Shown here one piece after another: positions 54,150 through 64,000 of a DNA stretch of 64,000 nt (within the stretch, counting starts at the first letter, position 1; each line of letters opens with the position of its first letter). The notes below the pieces were generated by a model. That model was not told the origin of the DNA and ran no database searches. It worked only from the letters and a program-made list of their open reading frames with translations. The translations under genes were made by a program, and so were the position numbers. The DNA is from Toxonevra muliebris (Eukaryota; Arthropoda; Insecta; Diptera; Pallopteridae). The stretch is taken from positions 55,359,776 to 55,423,775 of the forward strand of contig OY829326.1 in assembly GCA_963691655.1 (NCBI GenBank), given 5' to 3'.

Positions 54150-54436
54150 GCGAAGTTAGATTGCAAGAGACCAGTACCATCGCATCAGCCAGGCAGTCGA
54201 ATCTTGCCACACATCAGGAATCGGCGTTAAACTGTAGGTCCCACCATCACCACGGTTGCCTAGTGGCAGAGTGCCAGACTCTTGTCTCTGGAGACCCGAA
54301 TTCGATTCTCGGCTTATCTATCTTTCTTTCTCTCTTCCTTTCTATCTTTCCTAACTTTGGGCTTTGGTACAATAGATCTTATAGGTCGCAGTGCCTGTCT
54401 TTCGAGTCGTCCTTCCTTCAAATAATAATAATAGTA
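54150..54436 (+). mobile_element. tRNA-derived SINE, copy B, with adjoining repeat
   Basis: The head reads GGTTGCCTAGTGGCAGAGTG, then CCAGACTCTTGTCTCTGGAG, then ACCCGAATTCGATTCTCGGC (A-box-like and B-box-like). After a T/C-rich insert, the body CTTTGGTACAATAGATCTTA is shared with copy A. It ends in (AAT)4-like DNA near 54,420-54,433, a usual SINE tail. Just upstream, GGAATCGGCGTTAAACTGTA and GGTCCC (near 54,219-54,244) look like another repeated element; the junction between the two is not resolved. Confidence 0.8.
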
Positions 54437-54839
54437 AGGTCATGTAACCATGTTAATTTATCAAAAATTTCGACTTTTTGTAGTAAAAAAAATTGGAAAG
54501 AAAGGAAAATAAGCGCTGCTTTTTTTGGTTGGTAAATTCTTTAGCCTTTTCGAAGCTTGAGACACCACAGTCTCCTAGAACCCACTTAAAGCATAAAATA
54601 TTCTGTCTTACGACCTTTCAAAACCCTTTTATGGCCTTCAAAAAAATGGCTAGATTTTCGAGGCTCTTCAGTGTCGCTTGGCTACCAATACATTTCCCCG
54701 CCATTAAAGGCTTTTTCCATTCAAAAACCCCGTTGTAATTTCTGCTGTAACGAAAAAGATTCTAGTCTCATTATTTGAGTACCAACCAGCACCGGTTTCA
54801 ATTAGTGCTTTGAAGTAGTATATATATTAAAAGTGTAAG

Positions 54840-56054
54840 GTCCTGGAAAATGATCACTGGATCGCTCCATTGGTCTTAGCCAGGAAATTTTATAAGATTA
54901 TGTCGAGTTTGATGACGGATTTTTTTACCTCTTGGTCTAATAAAAAAAAATTAATTAAGGGCATCACCTCGAGTGATACTTACAACTTCTGGGATTGTTT
55001 TTTAACTAGAACCCTACGCCACAAAATTAAAAAAGCAATAGGTCTAAACCATGTTAAATTTAATCAGTATAGCAGGAAAAATCGGGTTGTACTCCGTATA
55101 TCCTGAATTGTATAAGTACCATCATGGTGAGGCCTATTCTCACCTATACCCCAGTCACCTGGCCGCAAAGAACTAAAGAAGCTAGAATAAAAGGTACCCT
55201 TACAAAGGTACAATAGTTGGCCTATGTTTGCATGACAGGGGCTATGAGAACATGTCCCACTGTGGCCACGGAGGTATTGTTAGATTAAACGCCTCTACAT
55301 GTGGTAATAGAAAAGGCAGCCCAAATGAATTTGATAAGCATAAAAAGGAAGAGCGCTGGCCTAAAAAAAGTTATTAGCAACAGAAAGCTGAAAATCATCT
55401 CTATTAAAATACCCGTAGCCAGTCCCCCCAGCGATGATATGAACTAAGAATATAACTTCAGGTAATACTTCTATGTTATATTCAGCAACAAGAAAAAGTG
55501 GGACGTCAAAACGTTAGAAACCTCTCTTACATGCGATCAACCTTGAACGTAAGTGGAAGAGACAAAACAGTCAAGGTGTGATCACAGCCCTGGACTATTG
55601 AGGAATCCTTAAGGCTAGTCTGGGAACTTAAGCATTCTGCTGTATGAATTGATCAAGACATATAAAATCACCATATTCTGGTTCCCGACAAACAAAAATA
55701 TCTGGGAATAGGCGACTGCTTAGCACAGAAATTAGCTGTCAATAATTACAACCCTTTCTAGGTATAAAAACCGACGTCATAAAGGATAAATTAAAAGAAG
55801 AGGAAACGGGCAGTAGATCATCATATACCACTCAAATCCTTGATCTTAGGAAAATATATAAAACCTTAGGCATTAGGCAAGACAGAGATTATCGCTATTG
55901 CCGATAAAAAAAAAATTAAACGGCAAAGCACATCTTCGATGCTCTCACTCCTGGAAGAAAAAGATATATGGGGCAGTATTGACCAAATAGTTTGGACACC
56001 ATTACTTTAGAGCTGAGATTTCTTCGTAGGATTGACCTATCTGAATGCTTATGA
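54840..56054 (+). pseudogene. RNase H-type LINE relic
   Basis: Plus-strand, heavily decayed C-terminal half of a LINE ORF2. It starts in the region after the polymerase core: TMMVRPILTYTPVTWPQRTK near 55,117-55,175, then AYVCMTGAMRTCPTVATEVL near 55,225-55,283, then PLHVVIEKAAQMNLISI. The RNase H part is very poor; a piece near 55,610-55,700 reads SLVWELKHSAV and then VPDKQKYLGI in shifting frames. The Cys/His knuckle region is faint near 55,880-55,980, and the end RFLRRIDLSECL with a stop lies near 56,050. There are many stops. The ITGAMR-CPT pattern is characteristic of I/LOA/R1-group elements (from memory). Confidence 0.7.
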
Positions 56055-56159
56055 TAAAGCTAAAATCTTAGGTGCAGTATGTCTATTGATCGCAGTACAA
56101 TATGAATATATTATCAATCTCTACAATCAGTGTTCCATTGACTGTTTTCGACCCTGAAT

Positions 56160-58270
56160 CTTACTGAAAGTTTTGCTGTTTTGTTAGAGTACTTTTTTGA
56201 CTTACCTTCTACTCGACGTGAGTCTTCCTTGTCAGTCTATTATATTGAGCTACCTCTACCTCGTCTTGTACCATCACAAGATGTGGAGAAAATTGTCTGA
56301 AGTATAGCTTTATAAAGTCAATTGGAGAGGTTTTTTAAGAGCCGGATCCCTGTATTAGAATAAATAGACAAAGGTAATGAAAGAAATATCTTTAATATTT
56401 GCAAAAAAAATAAAGACTCATGAAGTGCAGATATCAACTCAAGTGGTCCACTTTAACGTGATTTGCCCTCAAAAACGTTATTATTCATAGAATTCTAAAA
56501 TTTTCCAACTTATTTATAACTTAATAGCTGTTATAAACAAAAACCTCTCCAAAAGTACAAAGTTATTAATTTTTATAGTAAATATTTTCTTAAAATTATT
56601 CTTGTCATTACTTAAAAAACATGATTTTAATTTTTATGTGTGCGACTAATGCATACCTAAAATTTATGAATTACTTATATAAAATAATACCAAACTAATC
56701 ATTCACATACATATGTTGAGCACAGTTGGTAGAGTTGAGCTTAACATTTAATTAACACTTGTGAAATCACGCATGAAACATATCATTTTAAGTATAACAT
56801 ACATACATACATACACACTAAAGCTACAACTCTATATGAATCAGTATTTTTTAGAAATTCTACTTTTGTTTATACAAAAGCAGCTGTAATTTCATCAAGG
56901 ATTCTTCTATTCGCATCGAAGAAAAACTATCAAATTTCAAATTACCGAAAATGCATAGTAAAATTTTAGTATTTAACTTCATTGTTGTTTGTCACTGTCA
57001 ATTTGTGTTTGTAATTGTCAAGTGCAGTTTCTAACACAAAAATATATCGAGAATGTAGTATTTGTGTGCACGGTAATATGATATGATTTCATAAATAGTA
57101 CGAGCATCTACTTTAACTAAGAAAAATGTTGAGTATTAAAGTGTTATGGCATCTCTAGATGAAAATCATTCATGATAGGTACTTCTCTTTGTAAATTTAA
57201 AACGCTTTCCGATTTTACATTAGTGATACATTTTTCATTGTTTTGTAAAAAATATCAATAATCTACTTTAATCATTGAAAAGTAAATAATAAGGATAAGT
57301 GTTGTCCTTAATACATATGTATTTGTAAATTGATCTCCTTTTATTATAATAGTTATTCATTTGCCGCATGAAAAAACTCCTGTTAACCAGAGAAATATGT
57401 TTTTTTCTGTTCGAAATGCGTGATACGTGAAAATCAATTGGTGTCCTTTTTGGCGCATCCTTGTCGGTATGTTTCAAATAGTTTCCATTTAATAAACATA
57501 CAAACTTTTCAACTTAAATTTAAATTTGAAATTAATTAGTTTTAGTTGTAAAATATCCTTGTGCACTTATTTAGGATAGTATCATATTTTACAAATTAAT
57601 AGAAATGTTTTATTATCCTTGTAAAAATTTATAAGTGAAAACAAATTCTTTTATAATTTTTATTTGATTTTGACAAGAGATAAAGTGAATTCTTATCAGG
57701 TTTTTAGCAAATGCAATTTGAATGAACCTATCTCAGTCATTTATAGAACTATAGGTTAGCGTACTCGGCTTCAACAAGCCTAACAAGTACCACGATATAT
57801 GTCTTCTAATATTTCCTTCAATACTACGGGTTTATCAAACCAAAGGACAGCCAGTTTTGTTTTGAGCTGACTAAATATTAAGACCCCGCAAGTTTGTGCT
57901 TCCTATACAAGTTTTCAACCTGCAAATCCATCCGACTATCTTCTGTCATTCATCGACTCTTGGTTCGCAGGCAAATGTACAAAACTTTAAAGTTTTTTAT
58001 TTTATAAAGATATAGGAATGGTATGGGAATGTAAGCTTAAGTTTAGTTTCTTGTGAGTCGAGTTTAAAAGCTTTGAATATAAATATTAAGGAAACTAAAA
58101 CGATAAATACATATTTTGAAAATTATTTAAAAAATCGCATCAGCTTAAAATTTGTACTCAGAAATTTATGATAAAATATTTTTCATCTTAAGTTGAGTTA
58201 GGTTGGTTTTCATTTTTCCCACAGATATGTTGAACCCAAATCAGCCCTTAAAAATTTAACAATATCTATT
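56160..58270. other. No gene seen; (CATA) microsatellite
   Basis: AT-rich sequence with ACATACATACATACATAC at about 56,799-56,816. No supported frame. Confidence 0.55.
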
Positions 58271-58279
58271 ACTTCGGAG

Positions 58280-59920
58280 TTTGTCCTGGTGAATCTCCAA
58301 AAAGAGGCCAAAAATTCATTTTTGGAGACTTTCAACCGTTGTGATGACCGTAATAAGGCAAATAAGGTGGTGGCGATACTGAAAAGAAATCACAACCTTT
58401 CAGGAAGAAAAACAGCTCAGCTAGCAGATTGTTTCGAGTCATTATCTTCATCAATGACTTTCTGTCATTGACAAATAACCCTATCTACTCGTTTGCGGAT
58501 GGCACCACCATTTCATATACCTGTACAAAACGCCCTAACTCTTTGGAGATTGAGAGAAAAAGGCATACTATGAATGACTCACTCAATAATGATCTCCAAT
58601 CAATCTCCGAGTAAAGTTTTACGAACAGAGTTGAATTCAACGTGTAGAAGACCCAATGTTGTCTGTTATCTCACAAACGAGTTTCCCAACCTCCTATCAA
58701 CCTCCTTCTTATGGATTGGGTTGTTATAGCGAAGTCAGTGACTCTTGATGTTCTTGACATGCCGATACAATGTGGCGTTCGTTGGAATAATCATATTTTT
58801 GACGTGGAGAAAGAAGCAGCCAAGTGTCTCGGCTTTCTAAGGCGACTATTCTCCGTTGATCAACACCACCTAGATCCGTCCCAAAATGAAGTATGGGCAG
58901 GAGCTTGACGAACTCAACTGGAGCTCCTGTACCGTATTCAACATCGAGCGATAAAGCTAATACGAGGCAGTAGGGTTTTAGGCTCTATTTAATCCTTATA
59001 ACATCGTAGAAACATGGCCTGCGTGACTCTAATCTAACACTATTTCATTGGCGGATGTTCTGCACAAATGCGTGATTTGATGCCACCAGTTCTAGTGTTC
59101 TCTAGAGCTAAACGAACCGCGAGTGGAATCCACGCATTCTTCGTGGACACGGTATTTCAACTCACCATGCGTTATAGAGATAGTTCTTTCCTCTGTCGTA
59201 CCGCGCGACTATGGAGCAGGCTCCCTGTAAACATTTTTCCTGATTGTCTGAACCTTTCCAAATTTAAAACAAACGTTCACAGAAACTTCTCCCTCTTTCT
59301 TCCTCCTATTAACCTATCTTCCTTTTCAAATCAACACAATGCTCTGCATTTATAGGGATTTAATCCCTGTATGTTGTCTATAACATAAAAAAAAATAAAA
59401 ATTTGTGCGAATAGTGAAAGGAAACTAATGTCCTTTTCGTCTTTTTCCACCTTCTTGGCCAAGAATTTAATGTTGCCAGTGCCAAGGGAAATGTCCCGAA
59501 AAAATTTCGAAGACAATTAAGAGCAAAATTTCCCAAACAATTTCTTGCTTGGTAGGCAATTCGCAGTTTTAGTAAAAGAAGCCAACATTTCGTGACCACA
59601 GGCACAATTAACAGCTAAATCTACATCAACGAATGCTTGCGAAAGAGACTTCGACCATTTTTAAGAAATTATGATATATCTTCCTTTTATGGCTTGATCA
59701 TGCTTCGTGCTACTACAGTAAAGCGATCTTTGAGTGGTACCAGCAAACCAACATAATTTTTGTCCCTGGAGAAGGAAATTTACCCAATTGCCCTGAATGG
59801 GGCATACAAAGACATAAAAGACCTTAGACGCAAGCGGTGTGCTGCAAGCCAAAAGATCCAGAAAGATACCATCAAAGTACTAATGAGAGGTGTTCCAGAT
59901 GTAACGTTAATAAACTATGA
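58280..59920 (+). pseudogene. Tc1/mariner-superfamily transposase relic (copy 3), split by a LINE
   Basis: The left part (58,280-58,432) reads NKANKVVAILKRNHNLSGRK and TAQLADC, matching the second DNA-binding segment of copy 1 (ESILKRSPNTSGRKAARLAQ). The right part resumes near 59,450 in frames reading LLGQEFNVASAKGNVPKKF, FPKQFLAW, KRSQHFVTTGTINS, IYINECLRKRLRPFLRN and, near 59,850, KDTIKVLMRGVPDV. These line up in order with copy 1 (KFYVADARGNVEEQF, FPKKFLVW, SFVTVGSINTEIYIKECL, TIKSLMEGLPKKV). About 1 kb of LINE sequence lies between. The first catalytic Asp region is lost at the junction, and the CPE motif survives only as NCPEW. Dead. Confidence 0.8.
58432..59395 (+). pseudogene. Non-LTR retrotransposon (RT C-terminal half) inserted in the mariner relic
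   Basis: Reads FINDFLSLTNNPIYSFADGT across the reverse transcriptase active-site box; the second Asp of the usual FADD is Gly here. It continues MNDSLNNDLQSISE, stop, NRVEFNV, stop, KTQCCLLSHK, then VEKEAAKCLGFLRRLFS, then WAGA, then LLYRIQHRAIKLIRGSR. The C-terminus is SSFLCRTARLWSRLPVNIFP, then LSKFKTNVHRNFSLF, with a TAG after NALHL at 59,353. An A-rich tail (ACATAAAAAAAAATAAAAAT) follows at about 59,383, as expected for a LINE 3' end. No RNase H domain is present, so its clade differs from the other relics. The 5' end is truncated, as is common for LINE insertions. Confidence 0.85.
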
Positions 59921-59939
59921 ACTTTTTGAAAATTGAATA

Positions 59940-62410
59940 AGTGGTTACTAAGATAAATTTATTTTTCAATGCACTAATTTCTAATAACGCAGTCTTTCTA
60001 ATAACTCCATTCTGCTCACAAATGCGAGTTCTGCGAATAGACATCTTCATCCCTCCTCTATTTTCTTGAAAAAAATAATACCTTGATAATGTATAACATA
60101 TTGGGGGAAAAATATGGTCCGATTTTGAAAGAAATTTTGTAGGTAGGACGTTGTTATAAGTGGTCATCATTTTCAGAATATGTATTATTATTTTATCAAA
60201 AAAAAGTGAAAAACGAACCTGCCTTATAAAAAGAGATTTTAACCTCTACGTTACCAACCCTACAATCCCCTTCCCCCTCATTTTGGAGCGGTTTTTTAAT
60301 TAAGATTTTCTTAGCATGACTCTACAAAAAACAGCATTGAAAAGTATCAGACGTTCTTTTGGAAAAGTATTCCATTGGTGAGGATAGCTAAATTACAGTA
60401 TTGACTCAACTCCCCCATTTCTGGATTAACGACTACAAAATTCGAAGTTGCCATTTATCTCTATTTATTTCTCTATAATTAAATGAAAATAATTTATCTG
60501 AATTATGTTTATGGAAAAACAAATATGTAATTACAGGACCTACGACCCAAAAATTTTACCATTTCATATCGATAAAAATTTATCCAAACAATTTGTGAAA
60601 ATTGGGTACTATCCAAAACTTAAACCTTTTAACTCTAGATAATCTTTTCGTTATCGCAAATGGTTTCACCAAGTGCATATTTGAGATAAAATTCTAAGCG
60701 GCCTTGTTTTGCACTTGCACTGCAGTCTTTTTAGGTTTATCTAAAAAGAAATTTTAAAAGTGTTTAGAGTCATATGCATATAGAAAGTAGAATGCATTAA
60801 TTACTGACTTTTTAATCTAAAGAAAATTATAAACTCAAGCAGAACTAAATGGCATACTCTTGAATAACTTCTACATAAATACTTCAGTGCAACAAAATCA
60901 TATTTTTTATAAGTCATTATCTTAATTAGAAACTTATTAGCTTGTCTACAAAATATTTAAGAAAACTACAAATTTTATCATTTGTGATACTGGAATATTA
61001 ATTAAAAATGTATATTGGTAGTGGTAAAAGTGCCTAAAATTCCGCGGCTTAACATCAAAGGTTATTGCTGATCCTTTAAATTTCAGCTCGAAAAAAAAAC
61101 AATTAAGTAAAATGTGTGCATGTGTAATCAATAAAGAGCAGAGAAATACGCGTGCGTCGCTCCTAAGCAGCAAATGTCTTATATTTTTTTTAATATTCCT
61201 TCAAAATACTCCTTTCTTATCCTTTTTTTATTTTGAATTCTATCGTGTTGCGGCAAGGATAACATTTCACTCTATATCTTTGTGATGGCGCTTTCTTTTC
61301 AATTCATTTCATGCTTCTTACTTAAGCCTGTGTGTTTCTATTCGACACGAATAACCCATTAAGCGTGTTAAAGGCTGCATATGTAGCAGGAACAGTAACA
61401 GCATCCTTTATCCTTCTTCCATAGGAAACGAGCTGCTTTCATTTAGAGGTTGAACTACAATCTTGTTATTATGTACCATTAAAAGGAGATGAGGTTACTA
61501 CTTAAGATCGGCAATAAATTTTTGATCTTGTTTTTATTATATGACGGTTGGTTGGTTGGTTAGTTAGTTAGTTAAAAGGAGCGATGGTTTATAGATAAAA
61601 TAATGGGAAAGAATGCAATTATAGTTAATTGGATTGAATTAGAATGAAAAATATATGAAGGGGTTTAGGAGACAATTATAAAAACCAAATTACAATGAAG
61701 CAAAAAGTTATTTGAAAATTAGTAGAATTTTCTTCCCTTTTCGAGCACTTTTTTGATTCATTCAAAAAAACTATTTACCTTGAATTGGCATCTGAACGTA
61801 AAGATGTGACCAAATTTCTTTTGGATCAGCTATTTGAAATTTTAAACCTCTGACTTCGTAAACACAGACCCCAAAACCTAAAGAGTGAGTTATTTTGGAT
61901 TAAAAAATGCCATGTTGCCAGCGAGTTTTAATCAAATAATCAATAAACTTTAACTCCCCGGCCTTTGATGTCTTGGAAACTAACTCTTACCTCAAGTAAA
62001 AAATTTACAAAGTTTGATGTTTCAAATAAAACCCAATAAGACTATTTAAACTAGTTCCCAAAACGATCAATTGCCCCTGATCCTCCGTAATCCTGAAACC
62101 GAATCTTACCTCGAGTCAAAAACTTTTAAAGTTTGATATTTCAGCGATTTTTCGCTGTCATCCTTTCTTATTGGCATTTTTTATTTTTATTTTGGAAATA
62201 TTTATCACTAAGTTGTTGTGATATTAATTTTTTGTCAGAGATTTTGACGATAAACTATACAGATAAAGCAGATATAACAAATTTTTCAGTTCCTTGTAAT
62301 AGGCTGGCTGTGTTCCATAACACTTTCAAATTCCTCCAACCAATCTAAAAAAAATCCAAGCTGGAATTTTGTTTAAGGTTGAGCTGATTTTTTAAAATTA
62401 TATTTATAAA
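59940..62410. other. No gene seen; simple repeats
   Basis: AT-rich sequence. GGTTGGTTGGTTAGTTAGTT lies at about 61,547-61,570. A two-unit, roughly 120-bp repeat is centred on ATCTTACCTCGAGTCAAAAA at 62,103 and CTCTTACCTCAAGTAAAAAA at 61,984, each followed by AAAGTTTGATRTTTCA. Confidence 0.55.
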
Positions 62411-62419
62411 AAATTCACA

Positions 62420-62740
62420 ATCTAAAACAAAATCCAATCAAAACCTTTGATCAAAATGTAGATCGAAATTCAGATTAAAAAGAGACCAAATTCAGACCAA
62501 AAATCAAACTGAAATTCAGACCAGAAATTACACCGAAAGCCAGACAAAAATCAGACCAAAGATCAGACAAAGATACAGACTAAATGACCCATCAAAATTC
62601 AGACAAAACCTCAGACAAAAATTTGTCTTGAAACCAGTCTATAATTGAGACCAAACTCAGGTAAAAATCAGACCAAAACCAAATAAAAACTAAGCCAAAA
62701 AAACAGGCAACAGGACGAATTCAGACCTAAAACTAGATCT
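62420..62740 (+). repeat. Degenerate CAGACCAAAAAT minisatellite
   Basis: The word CAGAC or AGACC recurs about every 10-16 bp, joined by AAAAATT or AAAGAT spacers. Overall period about 12-14 bp, strongly A- and C-biased on the plus strand, with about 20 units. It stops abruptly near 62,740. Confidence 0.75.
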
Positions 62741-62749
62741 AGGAAGTTT

Positions 62750-64000
62750 CCAAAAGTAGAATAACTATAAAAGGACTTTTAAATTAAATTGACTTTTAAG
62801 GAAGTGAACAGTTACGGTGTAGAAAATTTTGAAATGTCCCGCAAATTCTATGGAATTTCTGCAGCTGTTAGAGGCCTCCTCGAAAAAAGCAACAAAATAC
62901 AAGTGTCACTTGTCACACCACATTGCCGACTTAAACTAGAAACAAGTGTTACAATTTACAGTTTATGCAAGGTGCAAAATCATGTACCCACGTAGGTAGA
63001 AGCGGCATGCAGCACTAAATTAACAAAAGAACAAATTTATCTAAAAACAAAATTTTAGAAATTCTAATATTGACTTTTTTAAACATGACAAACTATTCCA
63101 GGATATACACAGTTTACAATTACTACTGCAATACGGCGCCAGTTTCCTGCAGCGTTTCATTGTTTGTTGCGTCTGCATCAATAGTGTTACCTGTTAGCGC
63201 CTCCTGCCAGGAAGCTGAGGGTTAAGTGAGCAAAGCATTAGATTAGAAATAAAAAATCGTGTAAGTTCTTTGTTGTAAGTGAAAAGCAATTAAAATAAAT
63301 ATATATACACTTCAAGAGCTGCTGAGTTAATTTGTATTTGATTTCTTAAGAACTATTGTTCAAAGAACAATAAGAATAATAGTGAAAACAATGTCAATAC
63401 TAAAAAGTCAACTTTTCTTTTGTTATACACTGGCGCCGTAGAAAATTTTTAATAAATTTTAAGCTGTTGTTTATTTGCAATTTTTATTAAAATCTGTAAA
63501 ACACTTGGAAAAAATCTGATAAAATTTCCAAGAATTCACATTTGTTGCTATATAACATATTTCCTCAAGGACCTCCTAGTATTCATAAAAAAATTCTGCA
63601 ACAATCGATCACTAATATTCAAAATTTTGTTATTGTAATTCAATATTAATTGTCAAGGTTGATTTTGTTATGTTATTTGAAACTTCTGATTAAAGATGTT
63701 AACATTTTTTTAGTAGCATATGTTACTTCTTTTCTCTCACAAACACAAAAAAGGACCACACATTACTAACCCAGATTAAAAATGCTCCAAAGTTTGAAAA
63801 TATTAATGGTAAAAAAGTGTCCTTGAAATCTAAAACAAATTTCAATCTGTTGCTTAATACTAAACCAAATTTATTTAGATTTATTTAGTTAGGCTATTGT
63901 TTTTAATTCTGTTAATTTCAGCTAATCTTGTTTTAACCACCATAATTTTCGTTTTTTTGTTTTTGTTTTGTGGATATTTTATTTCTTATGCCATCAAATG
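62750..64000. other. No gene seen
   Basis: A 68-codon frame at 62,789-62,995 has mixed composition but no recognised motif. A GC-richer patch lies at 63,130-63,240. The GGCGCC-containing words ACGGCGCCAGT (63,132) and ACTGGCGCCGT (63,429) are inverse to each other, but each core is palindromic, so no element is called. Confidence 0.5.

Noticed and set aside
63132..63439. Short element bounded by ACGGCGCCAGT and ACTGGCGCCGT
   Set aside because: The shared core GGCGCC is itself palindromic and similarity stops after 11 bp; no target duplication.

Overview
The window looks like intergenic or intronic DNA from an AT-rich insect genome, most likely a higher fly (inference). It is non-coding over most of its length. 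The only recognisable protein-coding relics are animal Tc1/mariner transposases, non-LTR retrotransposons and one unclassified DNA-transposon ORF. Short tRNA-derived SINEs, MITEs and minisatellites fill much of the rest. No operons, Shine-Dalgarno sites, CRISPR arrays, rRNA genes or intact tRNA genes are visible.

Layout. 1-2,540: extremely A-rich low-complexity DNA. 2.56-3.66 kb: LINE relic (minus). 5.87-7.11 kb: decayed mariner-like transposon with terminal inverted repeats (TIRs). 9.5-9.9 kb: short tandem array. 11.56-13.62 kb: 2 kb degenerate minisatellite carrying a 0.5 kb MITE. 15.26-18.93 kb: large foldback element whose loop holds a second repeat family, also found at 37.3 kb. 19.0-20.6 kb: LINE fragment, a hAT-type MITE with a perfect 8-bp target duplication, and a spare foldback arm. 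23.94-24.70 kb: MITE with features of PIF/Harbinger elements. 27.9-28.6 kb: 176-bp direct duplication. 29.6-31.6 kb: RNase H-type LINE split by a Tc1 element at a TA target. 34.03-34.25 kb: the best host-gene candidate, a 3' terminal exon with acceptor, stop and poly(A) signal. 36.2-36.9 kb: second mariner relic. 39.4 kb: tandem GC-rich hairpins. 41.8-43.1 kb: LINE relic (minus). 43.4-46.4 kb: three different tandem repeats. 48.2-49.5 kb: decayed DNA transposon with a 76-bp hairpin insertion. 50.9 and 54.2 kb: two SINE copies in opposite orientation. 54.8-56.1 kb: LINE relic. 58.3-59.9 kb: third mariner relic split by a LINE. 62.4-62.7 kb: minisatellite.

There is no gene system working together here. 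The main content is a stratified record of nested transposition, in which several insertions can be ordered in time. I found no convincing new functional system. The most unusual items are the foldback element with its nested hairpin family, the hAT MITE, the 76-bp hairpin with TTAT duplication inside a transposon ORF, and the Tc1-in-LINE insertion. All family names come from reading motifs by eye; no database was searched.
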